NCBI RefSeq assembly: GCF_042686195.1 | Contig: NZ_JBHUOQ010000001.1 | Span: 1,426,001-1,490,000 of the forward strand | Length of the DNA: 64,000 bases | Direction: 5' to 3' | Origin: Corticicoccus populi | Lineage (GTDB): Bacteria > Bacillota > Bacilli > Staphylococcales > Salinicoccaceae | In this document: one piece after another, positions 33,902-42,954 of the stretch | Layout: every line of letters begins with the position of its first letter | Position numbering within the stretch: position 1 is the first letter of the stretch | The notes under the pieces: generated by a model | Database searches by the model: none | Told to the model about the DNA's origin: nothing | What the model saw: only the letters and a program-made list of their open reading frames with translations | Program-made: the position numbers and the translations under genes

Positions 33902-34738
33902 CTAAAATTCCTGATACTCTCTTGGATCCTGGTCATCAATTCTGCCGTCTTCAACTGTTTCAGCATCTATTTTTTTCATGTCATCTCCGGAAATTTCAAA
34001 GTTGAATATATCCAGATTGCCGCGCTGTCTGGAGCCGTTTGATGAGCGTGGAATTGTAACCACACCATGCTGATAGTGCCATCTTAAAACGAGCTGACCG
34101 ATATTCACACTGTATTTTTCAGCAAGTTCATCAATCACTTTGGAGTCTTTTAAATATCTAAGACGACCTAACGGACTCCACGCCATGGTCACAATATTAT
34201 TCTCATCATGATACTTTCTCATCTCTCTCTGATTGAATTTCGGGTGCAGTTCAATCTGATTTAATACCGGCTTCACACCAGTTTCACTGATGAGTCTGTC
34301 AATGTGTTCAGGCATAAAATTACTGACTCCGATGGATTTAATCCATCCATTCTTCTGCGCATCTATCAGTGCACGCCAGGCTTCTACATACTGGTCTTCT
34401 TTAGGATTCGGCCAGTGGATAATATATAAATCAAAATACTCGAGATCAGCCCGGTACAGTGATTCCTGAATGGCTTCCATCGCATCTTCATATCCGTGAT
34501 ATCTGCCCGGAAGTTTTGACTGTACAAAGAATTCACTCCGCTTAAGACCGCTTTGTTTAATGGCGCGTCCAACGGTACCTTCATTCTCATAATTATAGGC
34601 AGTATCAATAAAACGATAACCGTTTCTGACAGCCTCACTGATTTTAAGTGCACCGGAATTGCCTTTTAACGATACTGTTCCAAAACCAATAACCGGCAAC
34701 TCATTTCCATCATTTAATTCTACATACGGCAGTGCCAT
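33902..34738 (-). CDS. Aldo/keto reductase
   Basis: This 278-residue NADPH-dependent carbonyl reductase of the aldo/keto reductase family has a TIM-barrel fold. The catalytic tetrad is visible: Asp and Tyr in FIDTAYNYENEGTVG, Lys in FVQSKLPG and His in DLYIIHWPNP. The cofactor end carries IPRSSNGSRQRGNLDIF. Similar proteins reduce methylglyoxal and other aldehydes. The substrate is not predictable. The ATG at 34738 follows GAGGAGAGG, while the upstream ATG at 34756 overlaps that site. The gene stands between the nrd genes and a group of unlinked single genes. Confidence 0.92.
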   Translation of the reverse strand: MALPYVELNDGNELPVIGFGTVSLKGNSGALKISEAVRNGYRFIDTAYNYENEGTVGRAIKQSGLKRSEFFVQSKLPGRYHGYEDAMEAIQESLYRADLEYFDLYIIHWPNPKEDQYVEAWRALIDAQKNGWIKSIGVSNFMPEHIDRLISETGVKPVLNQIELHPKFNQREMRKYHDENNIVTMAWSPLGRLRYLKDSKVIDELAEKYSVNIGQLVLRWHYQHGVVTIPRSSNGSRQRGNLDIFNFEISGDDMKKIDAETVEDGRIDDQDPREYQEF

Positions 34739-34802
34739 CTGTAATCCTCTCCTCATTAAAAATTATCTTCTACTATTCTACCCGGATTTAAAATTTTTAA
34801 TC

Positions 34803-34835
34803 AAAAAAAGTAACAAGAAATTGAATTCTTGTTAC
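34803..34835 (-). terminator. Terminator of nrdIEF operon
   Basis: The perfect ten-base stem GTAACAAGAA/TTCTTGTTAC with a 6-base loop is followed by seven T on the minus strand, 12 bases beyond the nrdF stop. Confidence 0.92.
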
Positions 34836-34846
34836 TCTTAATTTAT

Positions 34847-35812
34847 TTATTCAAATTTAAAATCATCGTCCTGAAGTGCTTCAACGTTCAACGCAATAAC
34901 GTAGCCATCGCCCTTCACACTAAAGAAATCATGGTTTTTAGTCGTTGTGTCCAGTGCATTTTCAATAATCGGATTAAAGCTTTTCTCTTCAAAATATGGC
35001 TCATATCCAAGGTTCGCAAGAGCTTTGTTGGCATTGTACTGTACATAGTTCAGCACGTCCTCTGTTAATCCGAGTTTATCATACAGACCTTTAGTATACT
35101 CTGCTTCATTTGCATATAAATCTTTAAGCATTTCATACATTTCACGCTCTGCACGTGCCTGATCTTCAGATGACAGCTCAGCTTTTAAAGTCTGCGCATC
35201 AAGACCTGTAAATACACCGTGAATAGATTCATCAAGAAGAATCTTTCTGATGATTTCACCACTTGTTGTCATACGTCCCTGTCCGGCCAGATACAGCGGA
35301 TAGTAGAATCCTGAATAGAACAAGAATGATTCCAGAAATACAGAAGCAACACGTGCCATGTACTGATCATAAACACTTGCTTCTTTCGCAAATAATTTAT
35401 GATAGCGGCTGACAATTTTATCAGACTTATACTTTAAATGTTCATTTTCAAGCACCCAGTCATCCAGCAGTTCGTTTGTTTCTTTAGAAGGCAGGAGTGT
35501 TGAAAATATATGTGAATATGACTTTGCGTGAATCTGTTCCATCATTCCCATAAAAGAATACACAGCTTTTTTACGCAGGTCCTTAGTGTGCAGCATAATC
35601 AGCGGCATCCCGTCATCTGCCTGATGCGTATCGAGACCTGTTAATCCTGCAAGAACTTTTTTGAATGTTTCTTTTTCATCATCTGATAAAGTTGACCATG
35701 AACTTAAGTCCTTGGATACTTTAAACTCAGACTCCACCCACATCTGTGAGATATTTTGACGCCAAAACACATTGGTCATGTCATCTTCTTTATTCCAATT
35801 TACTGCTATCAT
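34847..35812 (-). CDS. nrdF: Class Ib ribonucleotide reductase small subunit
   Basis: NrdF holds the dimanganese (or diiron) tyrosyl-radical cofactor that starts ribonucleotide reduction. The 321-residue protein has the ferritin-like helices with metal-ligand motifs such as EQIHAKSYSHIF and DESIHGVFTGL. It ends DDDFKFE, the C-terminal tail type that binds NrdE. The ATG follows AAGGAG. It is the last gene of nrdI-nrdE-nrdF, 21 bases after nrdE. Confidence 0.97.
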   Translation of the reverse strand: MIAVNWNKEDDMTNVFWRQNISQMWVESEFKVSKDLSSWSTLSDDEKETFKKVLAGLTGLDTHQADDGMPLIMLHTKDLRKKAVYSFMGMMEQIHAKSYSHIFSTLLPSKETNELLDDWVLENEHLKYKSDKIVSRYHKLFAKEASVYDQYMARVASVFLESFLFYSGFYYPLYLAGQGRMTTSGEIIRKILLDESIHGVFTGLDAQTLKAELSSEDQARAEREMYEMLKDLYANEAEYTKGLYDKLGLTEDVLNYVQYNANKALANLGYEPYFEEKSFNPIIENALDTTTKNHDFFSVKGDGYVIALNVEALQDDDFKFE

Positions 35813-35833
35813 AACCTGACTCCTTTTACTTGA

Positions 35834-37939
35834 TTAAACTGAACAGCTTGTACATTCTTCAACACTAAGCAGTTTATTCCTAGTGTAATATAATGATTTT
35901 AACCCTTTATGGTGTGCATAAATATATAATCTTGAAAGTGCTCTTGTAGAAATATCTGAATTTACATATAGAATCGTGCTGATTCCCTGATCAATATGTT
36001 CCTGAATTGTCGCAATCATGTCAATCAGTCTCATCTGATCTACATTAAATGCACTCTTGTAGAACCACATATTCTCTCTTGACAGGAAAGGCATCGGATA
36101 GAATGTTTCAGAATTGCCGTATGTTCTGCGTTCAATCATATCCACAATCGGCATTACTGAACTTGTTGCATTCTGTACATATGAGATACTCTGCGTTGGT
36201 GCAATCGCAAGGCGGTATGCATGATATAAGCCATTCTCCTGTACTAAATCACGAAGTTCTGCCCAGTCCTCTTTAGTCGGCACATGGATATCTTTAAACA
36301 ATGCTTTTACTTTGTCTGACTTCGGCAGATAATCATTATTCAAATACTTCTCAAAGTATTCACCCGTTGCATAATCTGATTTCTCAAAATCTTTAAAAGT
36401 AGCACTTCGTTCTTTAGCGATTAATGCTGACTTTTCAAGAGAATAATAATTCAGAAGCATAAAGAATACATTCGCAAAATCACGTGCTTCTTCAGATTCA
36501 TAAGCAATTTTATTTTTAGCTAAATAGCCGTGAAGATTCATCGCTCCGAGACCGACTGAGTGCAGCTCGTCGTTTGCTTTACGCACGCCCGGTGCGTTGG
36601 CGATTGCTGTATCATCACTGACCACTGTCAATGCTTCAATGCCTTCATGTACAGATTCTCTGACTTTCCCTGAATCCATCACATTCGCAATATTTAATGA
36701 TCCGAGGTTACATGAAATATCACGTTTGATCTCATCATCAATACCATAGTCATTAATCACTGATGTTTCCTGAAGCTGGAAGATTTCAGTACATAAGTTA
36801 CTGATTTTAATCTGACCCAGTTCCTTCAATGGGTGAACTTTGTTGGCATTATCTTTAAACATAATATATGGATAACCGGACTGAAGCTGTGTCTGAGCAA
36901 TAGTATTCAGCATTTCACGGGCATCCAGTTTACGTTTTTTGACTTTATCATTCGCAACCAGCTGATCATACATTTCATCGAGGTTCATATCATCCAGTGT
37001 CTGACCGTATTCACGCTCTACAGTATGCGGTGCAAACAGATAGAACGGTTCGTCATTTTTTGCAAGATCAAAGAATTTAGACGGTACAACAAGTCCTGTA
37101 GAGATAGTCGCAAGACGAAGGTCTTCATCCGCATTCACTTTCTTTGTATCCAGAAATTCCGGCAGATCATAATGGAAAATATTCAGATAGACTGCACCTG
37201 CACCCGGACGCTGGCCGAGCTGGTCTGCATAGCTGAAGCCGCCTTCCAGTGCCTTTGCGACAGGAAGAACACCTTTAGCTACACCCTCAATGCCTTTAAT
37301 CGCTTCACCGCGTGCACGGAGTTTTGATAAGTTAATCGCCACACCGCCGCCGATTTTACTCAGCTGTTTTGCTGTAGAATCGATATAGTTAATAGAATTT
37401 AAACTGTCATCCACTTCCAGAAGGAAACATGATACCATTTCTCCGCGGCGTGAACGTCCGGCATTTAAAAATGTCGGTGTTGCCGGCTGGTAACGCTGTT
37501 CAATCATGGAGAGTACTAAACGCTTCGCACGGTCAACATCACCTTTTGATAAATAAAGGCTGACAATAACCACGTGCTGCTTGTAATCTTCCAGGTACTG
37601 CTTCTTATCATTTGTTTTTAAAGAATAGTCTTTAAAAAACTTACTTGCAGCCATATAACTCTTGAATGCAAATGGGACAGCGTTCGCATATTCAACAACT
37701 TCCATTGCACTTTCATCACTGTATTCTTTGAATAAGTCATAGTAGAAGTTTTCGTCTACTAAATAGTGAAGACGTTCGAGTTCGGAATCAAAATGAATGG
37801 TTTTATCATAAATCTCTTCCATGAACACATCCAGTGCTTCCAAATCTTTATGCAACTGATAAAAACCAGTTTCATCACGTTTTGTAACCTCATTATTTAA
37901 CTCAATGTGATTGTACTTTTTCTCGTCTAGTACTTTCAT
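35834..37939 (-). CDS. nrdE: Class Ib ribonucleotide reductase large subunit
   Basis: NrdE reduces ribonucleoside diphosphates to deoxyribonucleotides. The 701-residue protein shows the active-site cysteine region (MVSCFLLEVDDS, then SNLCTEI and SCNLGSLN) and the C-terminal redox pair CTSC in VEECTSCSV. No N-terminal ATP-cone is present, as expected for class Ib. Its start overlaps nrdI by 38 bases, so expression is closely coupled. Confidence 0.97.
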   Translation of the reverse strand: MKVLDEKKYNHIELNNEVTKRDETGFYQLHKDLEALDVFMEEIYDKTIHFDSELERLHYLVDENFYYDLFKEYSDESAMEVVEYANAVPFAFKSYMAASKFFKDYSLKTNDKKQYLEDYKQHVVIVSLYLSKGDVDRAKRLVLSMIEQRYQPATPTFLNAGRSRRGEMVSCFLLEVDDSLNSINYIDSTAKQLSKIGGGVAINLSKLRARGEAIKGIEGVAKGVLPVAKALEGGFSYADQLGQRPGAGAVYLNIFHYDLPEFLDTKKVNADEDLRLATISTGLVVPSKFFDLAKNDEPFYLFAPHTVEREYGQTLDDMNLDEMYDQLVANDKVKKRKLDAREMLNTIAQTQLQSGYPYIMFKDNANKVHPLKELGQIKISNLCTEIFQLQETSVINDYGIDDEIKRDISCNLGSLNIANVMDSGKVRESVHEGIEALTVVSDDTAIANAPGVRKANDELHSVGLGAMNLHGYLAKNKIAYESEEARDFANVFFMLLNYYSLEKSALIAKERSATFKDFEKSDYATGEYFEKYLNNDYLPKSDKVKALFKDIHVPTKEDWAELRDLVQENGLYHAYRLAIAPTQSISYVQNATSSVMPIVDMIERRTYGNSETFYPMPFLSRENMWFYKSAFNVDQMRLIDMIATIQEHIDQGISTILYVNSDISTRALSRLYIYAHHKGLKSLYYTRNKLLSVEECTSCSV

Positions 37940-38318
37940 AAAAATTCCCTACCTTTTCCATGAATTCCTGTCGCTCACTCTGACTGCCGTGAAGTTCAAA
38001 CTTCATCAGCAGCGGAACATTATATTCATCACGTATATACTCGCCGGACCGGGCAAAGTTCTGTCCCCAGTTCCGGTTTCCGCTGGATGCAACGGCGAGA
38101 AGTTTATCGTGGTTGTTCTCCAAAAAAATCTTAACAGTATCAGGCACCTGGCCGAAACCATATGTGCTCGTGACTAAAATAAACGGTTCTGATATATCAG
38201 CACTTTTATTTCCTTCTGTAATCTCGTATAATTCAAATTGTTCCTTAATACCTGTCCCTGATAAAAACCTTCTAATATTTCCGGTCATGGAGTAGAATGC
38301 AATCTTCATGCTATCCAT
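37902..38318 (-). CDS. nrdI: NrdI flavodoxin-like activator of NrdF
   Basis: This 138-residue flavodoxin-like protein supplies the oxidant for assembly of the Mn2-tyrosyl cofactor in NrdF. It has the FMN phosphate loop YSMTGNIRRFL and the isoalloxazine loops STYGFGQVPD and SSGNRNWGQNFARSG. Two ATG codons, at 38318 and 38309, are possible starts; both follow GGAAGG. It heads the nrd operon behind a region with LexA and NrdR boxes. Confidence 0.95.
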   Translation of the reverse strand: MDSMKIAFYSMTGNIRRFLSGTGIKEQFELYEITEGNKSADISEPFILVTSTYGFGQVPDTVKIFLENNHDKLLAVASSGNRNWGQNFARSGEYIRDEYNVPLLMKFELHGSQSERQEFMEKVGNFYESTRREKVQSH

Positions 38319-38359
38319 CTTCCTTCCTTATCAATACTAACATAAAAACAAAATAAAAA

Positions 38360-38373
38360 CGAACGTACGTTCG
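38360..38373. promoter_or_regulatory. LexA (SOS) box in nrdIEF control region
   Basis: CGAACGTACGTTCG is a perfect palindrome and an exact CGAAC-N4-GTTCG operator. It directly follows a likely -10 (TAAAAT on the minus strand, 38379-38374) and so would cover the transcription start of nrdIEF. Confidence 0.8.
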
Positions 38374-38425
38374 ATTTTAGCCAAGGGTTTATTTACACAA
38401 ATATTAACTGATACCAATAGAGCAC

Positions 38426-38441
38426 ACACTATATATTGTGT
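38426..38441. promoter_or_regulatory. NrdR box, proximal copy
   Basis: ACACTATATATTGTGT closely matches the NrdR box. NrdR represses ribonucleotide reductase genes when dATP is high. It forms a pair with a second, weaker copy 34 bases upstream. Confidence 0.8.
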
Positions 38442-38459
38442 TTGTAAAACTTACGGGGC

Positions 38460-38475
38460 ACAACATATATGTATT
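38460..38475. promoter_or_regulatory. NrdR box, distal copy
   Basis: ACAACATATATGTATT shares the ATATAT core and flanking ACA with the proximal box. The 34-base centre distance is close to the three-turn spacing seen for NrdR box pairs. Confidence 0.6.
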
Positions 38476-38696
38476 ACTTACTCTATATTGCCATATCACT
38501 CTTTATTAATCAATGCCAAAGCATTCGCGTTTTTTTAATTTCATTGTGAATTTTTTATTCAAAACAATGCCGAAGTCACGGTATATATATGTTATACTGA
38601 GTCACATATTTCTCAGAAAAAAATTTAATAAAATTTTTTATTTTATTTTTTTGAAATTTAATATTTCCAGATTAAGAAAGTATTGGAGTATCACTT
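38476..38696 (+). other. AT-rich leader before DMT transporter gene
   Basis: This is the rest of the 378-base gap between nrdI and the DMT gene. It is extremely A/T-rich. A TATACT hexamer (38593-38598) could be a -10 for the transporter gene, without a clear -35. No RNA motif or coding stretch is evident. Confidence 0.3.
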
Positions 38697-39557
38697 ATGA
38701 ATAATACAACAAAAGGTATCATTGCCTTAATAATCTCTTCACTCGGTTTCAGTATTATGGCATTTTGTGTTAAATACAGCGGAGACCTTCCAACGGTCCA
38801 AAAGACATTTTTCCGGAACTTCATCGCAATGCTGATTGCCTTGTTCCTTGTTATCCGCCATAAAGAAAAGCTGTTCGGAAAAAAAGAGAATCAGGGACTT
38901 CTTATGCTCCGGTCCGTTCTTGGCCTTATAGGTGTTCTTCTGAACTTCTTTACTATAGACCGTATGGTACTGAGCGATGCTGATATCCTGAACAAATTAA
39001 GCCCTTTCTTCACAATTCTTTTATGTGCTTATTTCTTAAAAGAATACGTCCATAAATTCCAGCTCTGGTCTATTATTATCGCCTTTATCGGCGCAATATT
39101 TATTATTAAGCCGTCTCTTTCAAGTGATACATTGTATGCACTGATCGGCGTACTCGGCGCCTTGTGTGCAGCAGGTGCCTATACAGTGCTCAGAGTACTC
39201 GGCTCCCGTGAAAAATATTATACAGTCGTTTTCTATTTCTCAGGTTTTTCTTCTCTAGTACTGCTGCCGTTTTTTATCTGGTATTATGAGCCGATGACAA
39301 TGAACCAATTCCTTATTCTGATATGCTCGGGTATTGCTGCTGCCGCCGGTCAGTTCGGGCTGACCATCGCCTACAGCTACGCACCTGCAAAAGAGATATC
39401 CATCTTCTTTTATTCAACGATTCTCTTTACGGCACTATTCAGTATTATTGTATTCAATGAGATACCGGACATCCTGTCATTAACCGGCTATGTAATTATA
39501 TTCGGTGCAAGCTACTACATGTTCATGAAAAACCGTCCGCCTAAACGGACAGCATAA
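38697..39557 (+). CDS. EamA/DMT-family metabolite transporter
   Basis: This 286-residue integral membrane protein has about ten helices in two EamA repeats (the first repeat ends near residue 135). The drug/metabolite transporter family exports or imports small metabolites. The sequence does not show the substrate. The ATG follows TTGGAG at 8 bases. It is a single gene with a terminator that overlaps the convergent recQ stop. Confidence 0.9.
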   Translation: MNNTTKGIIALIISSLGFSIMAFCVKYSGDLPTVQKTFFRNFIAMLIALFLVIRHKEKLFGKKENQGLLMLRSVLGLIGVLLNFFTIDRMVLSDADILNKLSPFFTILLCAYFLKEYVHKFQLWSIIIAFIGAIFIIKPSLSSDTLYALIGVLGALCAAGAYTVLRVLGSREKYYTVVFYFSGFSSLVLLPFFIWYYEPMTMNQFLILICSGIAAAAGQFGLTIAYSYAPAKEISIFFYSTILFTALFSIIVFNEIPDILSLTGYVIIFGASYYMFMKNRPPKRTA

Positions 39558-39564
39558 CTACAGA

Positions 39565-39588
39565 GCCGCCTTAACGGGCGGCTTTTTT
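39565..39588 (+). terminator. Terminator of DMT gene
   Basis: The GCCGCC/GGCGGC stem with a 6-base loop is followed by six T. The recQ stop codon lies in the loop, so the convergent genes share it. Confidence 0.88.
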
Positions 39589-41358
39589 ACTTGAGTATTT
39601 TTTCAATATTTCCAGAAAGTAAGGACAGTAATGCTTTAGTTTATAATTTCCGACACCCTGTATTTGAACCATATCCTGTTTCGTCTGCGGCATTTTTTTT
39701 GCGAATTCCCTTAAAGTCACATCTTTAAAAATATCTTCTTTCTCCAGCTGATGCTGATCTGCGAGTGAATCCCTCATATCGATCAGTTTGTTATAAACCC
39801 TTTCGTTCGGTGAAGCATCAGTTGATATGTCGACTTTCTCTTTAAAGTCGGAGCGGAAAGGTACTGAATACAGCATCTCAGTATTATTCATCACGGATTC
39901 ACCTGCCTCTGCTGCTTCAAGTCCTTCATTTGTGGAATGAAGATAACCGCGCAGAATCAATTCATCCAGCACATGATTCACTTCTGCTGTACGGTATGAC
40001 TGCATCACACCGAATGACGGCAGTGCATCCATGTGATGACGTTTAATCAATTCACTGGTTTCCCCGCGGAGAATTTGTATCGCCCCCGTTTTCGACAGCC
40101 TGTATGATGCACTCTTCACAAGCCCCATCACCCTCTTTGCCTCATCTGTCATATCATATGTGCGCTCCAGGTCGAGACAGTTTGAGCATCTGCCGCATTC
40201 TCTGACATATTCATCCGGATTGAAATATTTGATAATAAAACTGCTCAGACATTTACTTGTACGGTTATACTGAATCATCTTGTCGAGCTTTCCCCGCATG
40301 AAATCTTTATATGCATCACCGGCATTGGAACGGTCTATAAAAAATTGATGAAGGTTTACATCCCGCTGGCTCGACAGTAAAATACATTCACTCACACCGC
40401 CGTCACGTCCTGCCCGTCCGATTTCCTGATAGTAGCTCTCAATATCGCCAGGCATATTGTAATGTATAATATAACGGATATTCGACTTATCGATTCCCAT
40501 ACCGAATGCGTTGGTTGCGACGACAACTTTGCTTTTATCTTCTACAAATAAATGCTGGTTTTCATCTCTCTCTTTTTTTGGCAGTCCGCCGTGGTAAATG
40601 ACACTTTCAATATTATTATTTTCAAGAAGCATGGAAATTTTCTCAACTTCCGCACGCGTTGCTGCATAAATAATTCCGGACTCCTGCAGTCTCTTTTGTA
40701 CATAGGAAACAATAAACTGATCCCTCTGGTATGTTTTATCAACCTTAAGGTGCAGATTATCCCTCTTGATACTTGAAGTCACTACATGTTCATCAGATAT
40801 ACTCAAAAGCTCCTGAATATTCTTCTGTACTTCATTTGTTGCGGTTGCTGTCAGCGCGGCAAATGTTGTGCCCGGCAGCAGTTTTTTTATACGGGGGATG
40901 ACTTCCTGATAGCTCGGTCTGAAATCATGTCCCCATTTTGAGATACAGTGTGCTTCATCAAATGCAACAAGCGGAATGTTGAGCGTCCTTAATGCTTCAC
41001 AGAACTCAGGTGTGTTAAACCGCTCAGGCGCCACATACAGAAGCTTGTACTGCCCGTCACGTGCGTTTTTCATCACAGTATTAATTTCTTTCTGTTTCAA
41101 TGTAGAATTTAAAAACGCAGCCTCAATCCCCCGTTTATTTAATGATTCCACCTGGTCTTTCATCAATGAAATCAATGGAGAAATGACCAGAGTCATTCCC
41201 TCAAGTTCGAGCGCCGGAACCTGGAAACATATTGACTTCCCTGAACCTGTAGGGAGTACACCAAGCGTGTTTTCACCATGAATCACAGATTCTATTATCT
41301 CTCTTTGCTTCGGTCTGAATGATTCATATCCAAAATACTGTTTAAGCAGTTTCTCCAT
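39571..41358 (-). CDS. recQ: ATP-dependent DNA helicase RecQ
   Basis: RecQ unwinds DNA 3' to 5' in recombination and repair. The roughly 595-residue protein has the Walker A motif LPTGSGKSICFQ, the DEAH box VAFDEAHCISKWGHDFR, motif VI YYQEIGRAGRDG, the zinc-binding cysteines (CGRCSNC) with a winged-helix region, and a C-terminal HRDC domain (NKLIDMRDSLADQHQLEKED). The start at 41358 suits the GGGG site 9 bases upstream. Earlier in-frame TTG (41373) and ATG (41367) codons are less well placed. No LexA box is seen upstream. Confidence 0.95.
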   Translation of the reverse strand: MEKLLKQYFGYESFRPKQREIIESVIHGENTLGVLPTGSGKSICFQVPALELEGMTLVISPLISLMKDQVESLNKRGIEAAFLNSTLKQKEINTVMKNARDGQYKLLYVAPERFNTPEFCEALRTLNIPLVAFDEAHCISKWGHDFRPSYQEVIPRIKKLLPGTTFAALTATATNEVQKNIQELLSISDEHVVTSSIKRDNLHLKVDKTYQRDQFIVSYVQKRLQESGIIYAATRAEVEKISMLLENNNIESVIYHGGLPKKERDENQHLFVEDKSKVVVATNAFGMGIDKSNIRYIIHYNMPGDIESYYQEIGRAGRDGGVSECILLSSQRDVNLHQFFIDRSNAGDAYKDFMRGKLDKMIQYNRTSKCLSSFIIKYFNPDEYVRECGRCSNCLDLERTYDMTDEAKRVMGLVKSASYRLSKTGAIQILRGETSELIKRHHMDALPSFGVMQSYRTAEVNHVLDELILRGYLHSTNEGLEAAEAGESVMNNTEMLYSVPFRSDFKEKVDISTDASPNERVYNKLIDMRDSLADQHQLEKEDIFKDVTLREFAKKMPQTKQDMVQIQGVGNYKLKHYCPYFLEILKKYSSKKAAR

Positions 41359-41480
41359 AACTGTCATCCCCAACGTCCTGTAACTAAATTCATCGTTTTA
41401 TTTCTGATATATTATTATACATGATTCTATTATCAATTTGTATTTCAGAATTCAAATTTCCTACAAATTAAGAATGAAAT

Positions 41481-41507
41481 AAAAAAACCGGGACACTCAG
41501 GTCCCGG
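41481..41507 (-). terminator. Terminator after pxpC
   Basis: The CCGGGAC/GTCCCGG stem with a 6-base loop is followed by seven T on the minus strand, 11 bases after the pxpC stop. Confidence 0.9.
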
Positions 41508-41518
41508 AACACTGTATA

Positions 41519-42466
41519 TTACATTTTTTCTTTCACTAATTCTTTTGATAATTTATAGTTAATCGCTTTAAAGAGGCTCAGCACCCACATATGATGTGCA
41601 TATAGGTTTGCATGTGCATCATCACAGTCAATCACTTTGAATTTGACTTTTGAACCGCTTCTCTTTTGAGCGAGTTTATGCATGTGATACTGGGGAATCG
41701 TACCGACATGCATTGCTGATGTGGATTGATTAAAATCATTGAGCGCCACTACCGGCTTATTCCCGGCAATATAAACGCCGCCCTTTATTCCCGGGTGGAT
41801 AATATCATTTTCAGGCGCATCCAGTTCCGCACCTTCCAGATACAGTGCCACCCTGTTCTTTTCTTTAATCACTGTATATTCTGTATCCTCTATTTTAGCA
41901 TAGAATTCTTCCGGAATATCAGGACGTCTGACAATGTGGAACAAATCAGATATGTACACCTCAACCAGTGCATATACATCAACACCCCACTTCACCACGC
42001 TGTCACGTTTCAATACATTAAACAGTTCCTGATGCTGATCCGTATACTCACGGCACATGACCACCTCGTCACCGGAACCGAGAATATTCGAATGATTGGA
42101 CTCCACCTTAATACCGCCTGCCACTGCAAGATAAATACGGTTCCCTCTCGGAGAGTCGCCGAACTCCAGCACATCTCCTCTGTTAAAGAGGTAAATGCGG
42201 TTGGCATGGATATCCTTACCACCGCTTTTTCCGGTAAAATCAGCACCTGAGTAGGCAATAATCGTTGGTTCTGTAAACTTAATTGTCGCAGGCTGAACAG
42301 TCATTTCAATAGTCGGTGCCGATATATCATTGCCTACAAGTGTATTCGCAAGCTGATGCGCCAGCCGGTCACATGCACCGTTGTACTCATTATTTGTTGA
42401 AGATTCCTCTTTATCCAGTGTCTGCAGGATAGTCAAGAGACCTGTCTCCTGAATGATTAAACTCAT
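41519..42466 (-). CDS. PxpC/KipA-family 5-oxoprolinase subunit C-like protein
   Basis: PxpC works with PxpA and PxpB to hydrolyse 5-oxoproline with ATP. Relatives include KipA and urea-amidolyase domains. The 315-residue protein keeps the family layout: an N-terminal IIQETGLLTILQTL strand, NGACDRLAHQLANTLVGND, AYSGADFTG, YLAVAGGIKV and a C-terminal ALNDFNQSTSAMHVGTI. It is more divergent than typical PxpC. Its start overlaps a very short PxpB-like gene by 4 bases. No pxpA is seen in the window, so a working oxoprolinase is uncertain. Confidence 0.82.
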   Translation of the reverse strand: MSLIIQETGLLTILQTLDKEESSTNNEYNGACDRLAHQLANTLVGNDISAPTIEMTVQPATIKFTEPTIIAYSGADFTGKSGGKDIHANRIYLFNRGDVLEFGDSPRGNRIYLAVAGGIKVESNHSNILGSGDEVVMCREYTDQHQELFNVLKRDSVVKWGVDVYALVEVYISDLFHIVRRPDIPEEFYAKIEDTEYTVIKEKNRVALYLEGAELDAPENDIIHPGIKGGVYIAGNKPVVALNDFNQSTSAMHVGTIPQYHMHKLAQKRSGSKVKFKVIDCDDAHANLYAHHMWVLSLFKAINYKLSKELVKEKM

Positions 42467-42723
42467 TGTGCGAACCCCTCTTCTTCTAAAAATCCACGCA
42501 CTTCATTTATGACAATACCGCTCGGTTCAATCGTATTATGGGCTTCCATAACAGATATTGGTTCATATAAAAATGTCACTGTATTTTCTGTCATTAAAAT
42601 ATCCTGTAAGTATTTATGATTTTTTGATTCATAGAATGATTTCTTAACACTTTCCTGCTGCTCGTTTGAAATTGTTTCGGACTGCTGATATGTAATGGAG
42701 CAATCTCCATTCGCAAAGATCAT
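42463..42723 (-). CDS. Single-domain PxpB/KipI-like protein
   Basis: This 86-residue protein looks like the N-terminal domain of PxpB/KipI (normally about 220-240 residues): DCSITYQQSETISNEQQESV followed by ILMTENTVTFLYEP. The C-terminal cyclophilin-like domain is missing. It has a clean GGAGG ribosome site and couples to the pxpC-like gene by ATGA, so it appears to be a true short gene and not a decayed one. Assignment rests on weak similarity plus context. Confidence 0.6.
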   Translation of the reverse strand: MIFANGDCSITYQQSETISNEQQESVKKSFYESKNHKYLQDILMTENTVTFLYEPISVMEAHNTIEPSGIVINEVRGFLEEEGFAQ

Positions 42724-42744
42724 TCACGATACCTCCTTTAAATG

Positions 42745-42954
42745 TTAGTCATTATAAAATAAACCTAATTCATCTGCAACAAAGCCGGTAATATTGGACA
42801 CAATAAAATATACGATAATAATTGCTGCGATTACACCGATAAATCCCATTGCAACACCAATAATTTTCAATTCATTCTCAATTAGATAAGTCACCACAAA
42901 ATGTGTAAATAAAACAATACCAATTACGAGCAGTATTAATAAGAATGTAATCAT
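42745..42954 (-). CDS. Small membrane protein, unknown
   Basis: This 69-residue protein has two hydrophobic helices (residues 2-25 and 31-56) and an acidic C-terminus. The ATG follows GAGGTG. It lies 21 bases upstream of the PxpB-like gene and is probably co-transcribed with it. I do not recognise a family. Confidence 0.65.
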   Translation of the reverse strand: MITFLLILLVIGIVLFTHFVVTYLIENELKIIGVAMGFIGVIAAIIIVYFIVSNITGFVADELGLFYND

